Of a stretch of DNA of 8,213 nucleotides, positions 1 to 6,148 are shown one piece after another (positions within the stretch are counted from its first letter, which is position 1; each line of letters opens with the position of its first letter). Below the pieces are notes generated by a model. It did no database searches, had not been told where the DNA came from, and saw nothing but the letters and a program-made list of their open reading frames with translations. The stretch comes from Verrucomicrobiales bacterium (GTDB lineage: Bacteria; Verrucomicrobiota; Verrucomicrobiia; Verrucomicrobiales; DEV007), in the NCBI GenBank assembly GCA_007123695.1, contig SLGN01000660.1:1-8213 (forward strand). Reading direction: 5' to 3'. The translations under genes and the position numbers were made by a program.

Positions 1-2
1 CT

Positions 3-2774
3 GGATCCCTCTCGCGCCAGGCGGAGGCGCTGACGACGGGCGACCGGCTCGATCTCGAGGCTTTCGCGGAAAAGCTCGAGGCGGTCGGCTACGAACGCGA
101 GCCCCAAGTCTTCCGGCGCGGGCAATTCGCCCTGCGCGGCGGCATTGTCGATGTCTTCTCGTGGCAGGCCCTCAACCCGGTCCGCATCGAGCTCTTCGAC
201 GACGAGATCGAGTCCATCCGCGAGTTCGACGTGGACTTGCAGACTTCGATCGGCCGCGTCGACTCCTGCGAGATCCTCCTGAGCGAGGCCGACCTCGAGC
301 AGTCGGGCCGCATCGCCGACTACCTCGGCGAGGGCGACCTCGTCATCGCGGTCGACTGCGACTGCGAGCGGGCCCACCTCCGCATCCTCTCCGGCGCCGA
401 GCCCGCCCGCGAGGGGCCCGAAGACTTCGACGGAGCCTGCCACGACAACCCGCTCGGCGAGTTCGGCGCCGGCGACTTCATCGTGCAGGAGGCGCGGCGC
501 GAGGAGTTCTTCCGCCAGATCGCGGCATGGAAAAAGGAGAAGTGGACCGTGCTGATGGCCTTCCACTCCGAAGGCGAGAGGGAGCGCTTCACCGAGCTGA
601 TCTTCGAGAACGCGTGGAAGGACGGCTTTCTCAAGCCCGTCCTCGGATCCCTCAGCCGCGGCTTCACCGTTCCCGACGCCAAGCTCGCCGTCCTCAGCGA
701 TGCGGAGATCTTCGGGCGCTACCAGAACCAGCGCGGCCACCGCCGCTACCGCGTCGCCCGCGAGCTGCACGCGAGCCGCCAGGTCGCCGATCTGCGCGAG
801 TACGGCTACGGCGACCTCGTCGTCCATCTCGACTACGGCATCGGCAAGTTCAAGGGCATCCGCACCCGCGGCGGCGACGACGGCGGGCAGGAAGTCCTCG
901 AAATCGAATACGAGGACTCGGCCCGCCTCTTCGTGCCCCTCGACCAGGCCCACCTCGTCTCGCGCTACGTCGGCACCGGGAAAAAGGCGCCCACGCTCTC
1001 GCGGCTCGGCGACAAGCGCTGGGCGCGGACCCGGCGCGCCGCCGAAAACGCCATCATGGACTACGCCGGGCGGCTCCTCTCGGTCCAGGCCGAGCGCCAG
1101 GCCCACCGCGGCTTCGCCCACCCGCCCGACAACAAGTGGCAATGGGAGTTCGAGCACGCCTTCATCTACAAGGAGACGCCCGACCAGCTCCGCGCCATCG
1201 CCGAGGCCAAGACCGACATGGAGGGCGACAGGCCGATGGACCGCCTCGTCTGCGGCGACGTCGGCTTCGGCAAGACCGAGGTCGCGATCCGCGCCGCGTT
1301 CAAGGCGGTGATGTCGGGCAAGCAGGTCGCCGTGCTCGCCCCGACGACCGTCCTCGCCGAGCAGCACTTCCGCAACTTCCGCGAGCGCATGTCCGACTTC
1401 CCCGTCACCATCGAGGTGCTCAGCCGATACCGCAGCCCCGCCGCGCAGAGGAAGACCCTCGCGAACCTCCTCTCCGGCGCCACCGACATCGTCGTCGGGA
1501 CCCATCGGCTCATCTCCAAGGACGTCGCCTTCAAGGACCTCGGCCTCGTCGTGGTCGACGAGGAGCAGCGCTTCGGCGTCCAGCACAAGGAGCGCTTCAA
1601 GGAGATGTGGCGCTACGTCGATGTCCTCACCCTCTCGGCCACGCCGATCCCGCGCACCCTCTACCTCTCCATGATGGGCGTGCGCGAGATGTCCGTGATC
1701 GACACCCCGCCGCCGAACCGCCGCCCCGTCGCCACCACCGTCTGCCCCTACGACGAGCGCATCATCCGCTCGGCCATCGAGAAGGAGCTGGCGCGGCAGG
1801 GCCAGGTCTTCTTCCTCCACAACCGGGTCCGCTCCATCGGCGGGGTGAAGCGCCGCATCGAGGACCTCGTGCCCGGCGCCCGGGTCGAGGTCGGCCACGG
1901 CCAGATGGAGAGCGAGCAGCTCGAGGACGTCATGGCCCGCTTCATCCGGCACGAGTTCGACGTGCTCGTCTGCACCACCATCATCGAGAGCGGCGTCGAC
2001 ATCCCCAACGCCAACACCATCCTCATCGACCGGGCCGACCGCTTCGGCCTCGCCGACCTCTACCAGATCCGCGGCCGGGTCGGGCGGGCCGACCGGCGCG
2101 CCTACGCCTACCTTCTCCTCCCGCCCGACCTCCTCACCGTGGGCGACGCGCGCAAGCGCATCAACGCCATCAAGCAGTATTCCTCCCTCGGAGCCGGCTT
2201 CAAGATCGCGATGCGCGACCTCGAGATCCGCGGAGCCGGCAACCTGCTCGGGACGCAGCAGAGCGGGCACATCGCCGCGATCGGCTTCGACCTCTACTGC
2301 CAGCTCCTCAAGCAGTCGGTGGGAAAGCTCAAGGGCGAACCCTCCGCCGAGCGCGCCGACCTCTCCATGCGGATCGATTTTCTCCGCACCAACGAGGCCG
2401 CCTGGAGCAAGAACCCCGACGACGGCCTGCCCGCCTTCATCCCCGCCGCCTACATGCCCGAGGCGCGCCTCCGCATCACCGCCTACCGCGAACTAGCCGA
2501 GTCGTCCCGGCCCGAGGACCTCGAGCTCCTCCGCGAAAACTGGAGCGACCGCTTCGGCACGCCGCCGCCCCCGATGCATCACCTCCTCGCCGCGAACGAG
2601 CTGCGCATCCGCGCGGCGCGCCGGGGATGCAGCGCCATCGAGATCCAGGAGGGCAAGCTCAAGCTCACCAGAAACGGACGCTACGTCCAAAGAAACGGCA
2701 AGTTCCCCCGTTTGATCGGTGACGACGAGGAAGAATGGCTGGAGTCCGCCCTCGACTGGATCGAAGACCTGTGA
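3..2774 (+). CDS. mfd: Transcription-repair coupling factor Mfd (5' end outside window)
   Basis: Mfd is a DNA translocase that pushes RNA polymerase stalled at lesions off the template and recruits UvrA for nucleotide excision repair. The frame is open from the left edge, giving 923 visible residues of a protein usually near 1150, so roughly the first 200 are missing. In order I see: the end of the UvrB-like module (FALRGGIVDVF, then RIELFDDEIESIREFD) at visible residues 43-77; the pre-RID segment ending in LFG-like EIFGRYQNQRGHRR; the RNA-polymerase-interacting Tudor/CarD-like domain starting GDLVVHLDYGIGKFKGI (about 810-860); Walker A GDVGFGKT at 1254-1277; the DEEQ Walker B box at 1557-1568; motif III SATPIPRTL near 1640; motif VI RGRVGR at 2070-2087; and a TRCF C-terminal domain after about 2400. 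All ATPase motifs are intact. The GTG at 231 is an internal valine, not the start. Gene identity is secure. Confidence 0.97.
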   Translation, partial: GSLSRQAEALTTGDRLDLEAFAEKLEAVGYEREPQVFRRGQFALRGGIVDVFSWQALNPVRIELFDDEIESIREFDVDLQTSIGRVDSCEILLSEADLEQSGRIADYLGEGDLVIAVDCDCERAHLRILSGAEPAREGPEDFDGACHDNPLGEFGAGDFIVQEARREEFFRQIAAWKKEKWTVLMAFHSEGERERFTELIFENAWKDGFLKPVLGSLSRGFTVPDAKLAVLSDAEIFGRYQNQRGHRRYRVARELHASRQVADLREYGYGDLVVHLDYGIGKFKGIRTRGGDDGGQEVLEIEYEDSARLFVPLDQAHLVSRYVGTGKKAPTLSRLGDKRWARTRRAAENAIMDYAGRLLSVQAERQAHRGFAHPPDNKWQWEFEHAFIYKETPDQLRAIAEAKTDMEGDRPMDRLVCGDVGFGKTEVAIRAAFKAVMSGKQVAVLAPTTVLAEQHFRNFRERMSDFPVTIEVLSRYRSPAAQRKTLANLLSGATDIVVGTHRLISKDVAFKDLGLVVVDEEQRFGVQHKERFKEMWRYVDVLTLSATPIPRTLYLSMMGVREMSVIDTPPPNRRPVATTVCPYDERIIRSAIEKELARQGQVFFLHNRVRSIGGVKRRIEDLVPGARVEVGHGQMESEQLEDVMARFIRHEFDVLVCTTIIESGVDIPNANTILIDRADRFGLADLYQIRGRVGRADRRAYAYLLLPPDLLTVGDARKRINAIKQYSSLGAGFKIAMRDLEIRGAGNLLGTQQSGHIAAIGFDLYCQLLKQSVGKLKGEPSAERADLSMRIDFLRTNEAAWSKNPDDGLPAFIPAAYMPEARLRITAYRELAESSRPEDLELLRENWSDRFGTPPPPMHHLLAANELRIRAARRGCSAIEIQEGKLKLTRNGRYVQRNGKFPRLIGDDEEEWLESALDWIEDL

Positions 2775-2813
2775 CAAACTAGGGAAGTTCAACCTCTCGC
2801 CCCCCTCCCGCCC

Positions 2814-3833
2814 ATGAAGATGAAGAAAAGGACGATCTCCGCGTCCACAGGCTTCGCGGCGGCCTTCGCCGTCGTGGCCATCGCTCTTGCCCTGGCCCCC
2901 GCCGATCTCCGTTCCGCCCCCGTCGAGCTCAACCGCATCAAGGCCGTCGTCAACGGCGAGCCGATCACCCAGACCATGGTCGACCAGGCCGTGCAGACGC
3001 AGGTGCAGGTCTGGCTGATGGAAAACAAGGGGATGGTCAGCCCCGACGAGGCCAAGCGCGAGATCCGCCGCATGGAGGAACGCGCCCTCGACGACCTCAT
3101 CGACCGCAACCTCATCCTCAGCGAATTCAAGAAGATGGGCGGACAGATCAAGGACCAGTACGTCGACGAGCAGATCAAGAGCTTCATCGGCGAACGCTTC
3201 CAAGGCGACCGCGACCAGTTCTTCGCCGAGCTGCGCAAGACCGGCATGACGATCGCCCAGTTCCGCGAGGTGCAGCGCGACCAGATCGCGATCCAGGCCC
3301 TGCGCGCCAAGCACGGCGGCGAGGACTCCGTTCCCAACACCCCGTGGGAAAAGCGCGCCAAGTACGAGGAAATCAAGAAGGACCATGCCTCCGAAGGCCA
3401 GCCCAAGGTCCGCATCATGTCGATCCCCAAGGCCACGCCGACCAGCAGCCCCGAAGAGCAGCAGAAGGTGCTCGAGTCCGTGATGTCCTCGATCAAGAGC
3501 GGAGGCGACTTCGGCGCCCTCGCCAAGAAGCACTCGGCCGACAGCCTCGCCGAGAAGGGAGGGCTCGTCGGCATCCTCGGGCGGGACATGCTCAACGAAG
3601 GGCTCACCAAGGTCGCCTACGACCTGCCCGCCGGCCAGATCAGTCCGCCCCTCGACGACGGCCCCTTCTGGCGCATCCTCAAGGTCGACGAGCGCGTCGG
3701 CCAGAAAACGCCCTCCTTCAGCGAGCTCGAGGAAGAGGTCAACAAAGTCCTCACCATCGAAAAGCGGCAGAAAAACCTCGAGACCTGGCTCAAGAAGCTG
3801 CGACGCGACGCCAACGTCCGCATCTACGAGTGA
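2814..3833 (+). CDS. SurA/PrsA-like periplasmic peptidyl-prolyl cis-trans isomerase (parvulin family)
   Basis: This is a predicted exported folding chaperone and prolyl isomerase of 339 residues. Residues 1-35 look like a signal peptide: a basic start (MKMKKR), then an Ala/Val/Leu-rich core, with likely cleavage near APA or RSA at 30-35. Residues 42-165 are helical and charged and begin AVVNGEPITQTMVDQ, as in SurA N-terminal chaperone domains. Residues 199-294 form one parvulin domain with the typical spaced features GGDFGALAKKHSAD, KGGLVGILGRDML and a closing DDGPFWRILKVDER. A charged helix (FSELEEEVNKVL) closes the protein. It has only one parvulin domain, unlike E. coli SurA with two. It starts 39 bases after mfd and is probably cotranscribed with it, although the functions are unrelated. 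The ATG at 2814 is chosen; the in-frame ATG at 2820 is equally possible. No Shine-Dalgarno sequence precedes either. The exact family name (SurA versus PrsA) is uncertain. Confidence 0.9.
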   Translation: MKMKKRTISASTGFAAAFAVVAIALALAPADLRSAPVELNRIKAVVNGEPITQTMVDQAVQTQVQVWLMENKGMVSPDEAKREIRRMEERALDDLIDRNLILSEFKKMGGQIKDQYVDEQIKSFIGERFQGDRDQFFAELRKTGMTIAQFREVQRDQIAIQALRAKHGGEDSVPNTPWEKRAKYEEIKKDHASEGQPKVRIMSIPKATPTSSPEEQQKVLESVMSSIKSGGDFGALAKKHSADSLAEKGGLVGILGRDMLNEGLTKVAYDLPAGQISPPLDDGPFWRILKVDERVGQKTPSFSELEEEVNKVLTIEKRQKNLETWLKKLRRDANVRIYE

Positions 3834-3837
3834 GACA

Positions 3838-3865
3838 CCCCCGGGGCTCCGGGCAATTCGGGGCC
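3838..3865. terminator. Possible GC-rich hairpin between convergent genes
   Basis: The 38 bases between the ends of the PPIase gene and pgsA contain CCCCG (3839-3843) and its complement CGGGG (3859-3863), separated by 15 bases. Convergent genes commonly share a terminator here. There is no clear T run on either side, so an intrinsic terminator is only a guess. Confidence 0.25.
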
Positions 3866-3871
3866 TTCCTC

Positions 3872-4456
3872 TCAGCAATCCGCCAGCAGGCGTCGGTTGT
3901 TCCACAGGTAGCTCAGTCCCGAGACCACCGTCAGGACGAGGCTCGACCAGATGAAGAGCTGCCCCAGCACCGCCGGGCTCAGCACGGGCACGTCGAGGAG
4001 CGGCCCGATCCACGCCATGCCGGGGTCCTGCGAGGCGACCACGACGAGGAAGTAGATGATCGCCGCGATCTGCGCCCCCGTCTTGTATTTTCCGAGCCCC
4101 TCCGCCGCGAGCACCACGCCCTCCGCCGAGGCGACAAGGCGCAGCCCGGTCACGAGAAACTCGCGCGCGAGGATCAGCACCACCATCCAGGCGGGGAAGA
4201 ATCCCTGCTCGCAGAGGATGACGAAGCCGGCCCCCATCAGCACCTTGTCCGCGAGAGGGTCCATCAGCTTGCCGAAATTGGTCACCAGATTGTGCTTGCG
4301 GGCGATGTGGCCGTCGAGGAAATCCGTGTAGGCCGCCACCGCGAAGATCACGAGCGCGGCGGTTCCCGCGTGCGGGATCCCGTCGATGGACATCACCGCG
4401 ACGAAGACGAAGGTCAGTACGAGGCGCGCGATGGTGAGGTGGTTGGGGAGGTTCAT
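3872..4456 (-). CDS. pgsA: CDP-diacylglycerol--glycerol-3-phosphate 3-phosphatidyltransferase
   Basis: PgsA makes phosphatidylglycerol phosphate from CDP-diacylglycerol and glycerol-3-phosphate, the committed step to phosphatidylglycerol and cardiolipin, in the inner membrane. The 194-residue protein carries the complete CDP-alcohol phosphatidyltransferase signature D-x2-D-G-x2-A-R-x8-G-x3-D-x3-D, at D45, D48, G49, A52, R53, G62, D66 and D70. Its opening MNLPNHLTIARLVL and the later GKYKTGAQ (121-129) are typical of PgsA rather than other members. Hydrophobic segments lie near 11-24, 31-45, 72-82, 87-100, 128-141 and 163-185. The frame is open upstream to 4633, but those 59 codons are Arg/Ser-rich and lie opposite the divergent intergenic region. 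The ATG at 4454-4456, giving the classic N-terminus, is therefore the start. It converges on the PPIase gene with 38 bases between them. No good ribosome binding site is visible. Confidence 0.95.
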   Translation of the reverse strand: MNLPNHLTIARLVLTFVFVAVMSIDGIPHAGTAALVIFAVAAYTDFLDGHIARKHNLVTNFGKLMDPLADKVLMGAGFVILCEQGFFPAWMVVLILAREFLVTGLRLVASAEGVVLAAEGLGKYKTGAQIAAIIYFLVVVASQDPGMAWIGPLLDVPVLSPAVLGQLFIWSSLVLTVVSGLSYLWNNRRLLADC

Positions 4457-4626
4457 TCGATGGGACTCGGATTCTACCCTAGAGCGGGGCACGGAACAGG
4501 GCAAACGGGATCGGAAGGAATTCGGAAGAAGGGAGCAGTAGCGTTGGAGTGGGCGGTCGCTGCGACGAAAACTCGAAATTCTGCTTGAAAACGCGTTCCT
4601 CTTCCGCAGGATAGGGTTAGATCGCC
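4457..4626. promoter_or_regulatory. Divergent intergenic region between pgsA and the secreted-protein gene
   Basis: This 170-base gap separates two divergently transcribed genes, so it should hold both promoters. For pgsA (minus strand) a TAGAAT hexamer at 4471-4476 matches the -10 consensus in five of six bases, but it has no well-spaced -35. For the rightward gene, TTGAAA at 4585-4590 resembles a -35 box, but the sequence 17 bases downstream is a poor -10. An AGGG at 4613-4616 lies about ten bases before the ATG at 4627 and may be its ribosome binding site. The stretch 4565-4595 is AT-richer than its surroundings. Confidence 0.3.
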
Positions 4627-5016
4627 ATGTCACGGTTCAGCCTCCTCATCATCGCCCTCTCGTTTGTCTGCTCGGGCTTCGTCGCCGCAGAACAATATGC
4701 GAACATCAGGCCCGAATGGCGATGCCACTTCCCCCGGAAGGACCGAAGCTTCTGCAAGCGCTTTCCGAACTTCTCCCTTCGCAACGGCATCTGCAATCCC
4801 GAGCCCACCCATCTCGGCCACATCGAATGGTGCCGCGAAGACGTCACCATCACCGAGCGCGACGACTGCGGCAATTTCGAGACCTACGAAGCCGTCGTCG
4901 TGACCTACCGCAAGGTCTACGAAAACGGAGCCTGGGGCGAAAAGTTCCGCCGCACCTACCGCAAGGACGCGACCATCGTCACTCCGCCGGTGCTCGCCAA
5001 GGGCGTCGTGAAGTGA
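4627..5016 (+). CDS. Small secreted cysteine-containing protein of unknown function
   Basis: I do not recognise the family. The 129-residue product has a clean signal peptide: MSRFSLLIIALSFVCSGF followed by VAA at 19-21, a good signal peptidase I site. That predicts a mature protein of 108 residues beginning EQYANIRPEW. The mature part is basic and aromatic and contains five cysteines (C33, C43, C56, C69, C81), all within 49 residues. The later half (from about 84) has a beta-like pattern, ETYEAVVVTYRKVYENG, and is cysteine-free. Clustered cysteines in an exported protein suggest disulfides, but an odd number leaves one free or available for a partner or metal. The ATG at 4627 has an AGGG upstream and gives an intact signal peptide. 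The downstream flavin-reductase-like gene is 52 bases away, but no shared role is evident. Confidence 0.8.
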   Translation: MSRFSLLIIALSFVCSGFVAAEQYANIRPEWRCHFPRKDRSFCKRFPNFSLRNGICNPEPTHLGHIEWCREDVTITERDDCGNFETYEAVVVTYRKVYENGAWGEKFRRTYRKDATIVTPPVLAKGVVK

Positions 5017-5017
5017 T

Positions 5018-5051
5018 CCGGATGCCGTAGTCCGGGCACCGCCCGCGTGCC
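5018..5051. repeat. Overlapping inverted repeats, REP-like
   Basis: This lies just after the stop of the secreted-protein gene. Three perfect five-base dyads overlap: CCGGA (5018-5022) with TCCGG (5031-5035), CGGGC (5033-5037) with GCCCG (5041-5045), and GGCAC (5035-5039) with GTGCC (5047-5051). They are mutually exclusive as hairpins. A GTAG tetranucleotide at 5027-5030 directly precedes the second dyad, as in the GTAG-plus-palindrome layout of REP elements handled by RAYT proteins. A RAYT gene lies 1.1 kb away. One copy is not proof, and it could equally be a terminator or attenuator. Confidence 0.3.
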
Positions 5052-5068
5052 AAGCCTTGCCGCCAGCG

Positions 5069-5674
5069 ATGGAGTTCGACCTCACCGGCGGCGTCTACCT
5101 CGCCCGCGCCTACAAGCTGCTCGCCGGGCTCGTCACGCCCCGGCCCATCGCCTGGGTCACCACCCACGACGAGGAAGGCCTGGTCAACGCCGCACCCTTC
5201 AGCTTCTTCAACCTGCTCGGGACCGACCCGCCCATGCTCGGCTTCGCCCCCGGCGACCGCGCCGTCGGCATTCCCAAAGACACCGCGCGCAACATCCGCC
5301 GCACCGGGGAGTTCGTCGTCAATCTCGTCGACGAAGCCTGCGCCGAGGCGATGAACCTCACTTCCGCCGAGCTTCCGCCGGGCGAGAACGAGCTGGTCCA
5401 TGCCGGACTGCGCACCGCGCCGAGCCATTCCGTCGGCCCGCCCCGCATCGCCGAGGCGCCCGTGGCCCTCGAGTGTACCGAATGGTCCACCCTGGAGATG
5501 GGGGGGAACCGCCTCGTCATCGGCCTCATCCGCCATGCCTACGTCCGCGAAGGCGTCCTCGACCCCGAGACCCTGCTGGTCGATCCCGCCGCCTACGCCC
5601 CCATCGGCCGCATGGAAGTGCCGGCCGGCTACTGCCGCACCCGCGACCGCTTCGACATGCCGAGACCGCGTTAG
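5069..5674 (+). CDS. Flavin reductase-like, FMN-binding split-barrel protein
   Basis: This is a predicted FMN-binding oxidoreductase of the flavin reductase-like / flavoredoxin family, 201 residues and cytoplasmic. The N-terminal half shows the family pattern YKLLAGLVTPRPIAWVTT, then EGLVNAAPFSFFN and DPPMLGFAPG, which form the split-barrel flavin site. KDTARNIRRTGEFVVNLV follows. The middle has PRIAEAPVALECT and the end has the characteristic GYCRTRDRFDMPRP. The natural substrate cannot be read from the sequence; relatives reduce free FMN or pass electrons to a partner protein. The frame is open further upstream and a TTG at 5057 is possible. The ATG at 5069 gives the usual family start, MEFDLTGG. 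No Shine-Dalgarno sequence is visible. A run of seven G at 5500-5506 lies inside the gene (MGGN) and is a possible slippage or sequencing-error site, but the frame is intact across it. Confidence 0.92.
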   Translation: MEFDLTGGVYLARAYKLLAGLVTPRPIAWVTTHDEEGLVNAAPFSFFNLLGTDPPMLGFAPGDRAVGIPKDTARNIRRTGEFVVNLVDEACAEAMNLTSAELPPGENELVHAGLRTAPSHSVGPPRIAEAPVALECTEWSTLEMGGNRLVIGLIRHAYVREGVLDPETLLVDPAAYAPIGRMEVPAGYCRTRDRFDMPRPR

Positions 5675-5705
5675 CCCGGAGCCCCCTTCCCGCCGCCGAG
5701 CCAAC

Positions 5706-5723
5706 CCGCAACCGCAACCGCAA
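5706..5723. repeat. Short hexanucleotide tandem repeat (CCGCAA x3)
   Basis: Three perfect copies of CCGCAA are followed by a near copy CCGAAC, in the 92-base gap between the flavin reductase gene and the next small gene. It sits about 35-50 bases before the downstream start, so copy-number changes could alter spacing in the leader. No function is evident. Confidence 0.6.
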
Positions 5724-5766
5724 CCGAACCCCGCCCGGCGCAGCATCCCGGGCAACGATGCCGCCC

Positions 5767-6072
5767 ATGAGAGCCAAAGAAGAGAAACTGCCCTTCCCGA
5801 CCCGCCCCCTTGAGGTCCACGGCGGGACCGTCGAGGAATACATCATTCCCCCCGAGAAGAAAGCCGAAGTCCTGGACCAGCTCTATCCCTTTGCGCCGGT
5901 GCCGGGACTAGACGAAGAGCGCCTCGATTTGCACGAAGGCAGGAACTTTCGCGTCGGCGACTTCCGGGTGACTTGGGAGGGCGGCCAGAACTTCCTCGTC
6001 AGCCCCTACTACCCGTCGAGCGGCGGCTCGGTGATCGACTGGATGCCGACCGACCTTGCTTCCGACGAGTAG
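5767..6072 (+). CDS. Hypothetical protein, 101 residues
   Basis: I do not recognise this family. The product is acidic and soluble, with no signal or membrane segment. It opens MRAKEEKLPFPTRPLEVHGG, contains a charged helix (PPEKKAEVLDQLYPF, residues 30-44), then a beta-rich C-terminal half with NFRVGDFRVTWEGGQNFLV and SPYYPSSGGSVIDWMP. Codon use is as GC3-biased as in neighbouring genes, and the residue composition is natural, unlike the Arg/Pro-rich shadow frames. This supports a real gene. Two starts are possible: ATG at 5758, adding MPP, or ATG at 5767. I prefer 5767 because the CCGCCC-ATG context repeats that seen before the PPIase start. The frame stays open far upstream, but there it overlaps the flavin reductase gene and is not coding. 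Confidence 0.7.
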   Translation: MRAKEEKLPFPTRPLEVHGGTVEEYIIPPEKKAEVLDQLYPFAPVPGLDEERLDLHEGRNFRVGDFRVTWEGGQNFLVSPYYPSSGGSVIDWMPTDLASDE

Positions 6073-6124
6073 CGGCTGGCGGCTGGCGGAGCGGTTCGGA
6101 ACGTTCCTCCCACGGGAGCGGTTC
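6073..6124. repeat. Direct and inverted repeats flanking the RAYT 3' end
   Basis: This is the 76-base gap between convergent genes. CGGCTGG occurs twice in tandem (6073-6086). GGAGCGGTTC occurs twice (6088-6097 and 6115-6124). GGAACGTTCC (6098-6107) is a perfect ten-base palindrome, and CTCCC/GGGAG (6107-6111, 6114-6118) is a tight dyad. GGAG is one of the tetranucleotides known to head REP elements. It could be a REP-like end or a shared terminator, with no T run. Confidence 0.4.
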
Positions 6125-6148
6125 TCCTTCGTGCGAAGCGGCCCTCGT

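Noticed and set aside
161..2722. An 853-codon open frame lying wholly inside mfd in a different forward frame
   Set aside because: It is extremely Arg/Pro-rich with no motifs, the normal consequence of GC-rich codons read one base out of step. The mfd frame carries every expected helicase motif.
2493..4013. A 506-codon minus-strand open frame opposite the end of mfd and the PPIase gene
   Set aside because: The product is Leu/Gly/Asp-rich and repetitive, the mirror of a GC-rich coding strand. It overlaps two confident genes and the end of pgsA.
4457..4633. Upstream extension of pgsA adding 59 residues
   Set aside because: The added residues are Arg/Ser-rich with no family match and would overlap the start of the divergent gene. 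MNLPNHLTIAR is the standard PgsA N-terminus.
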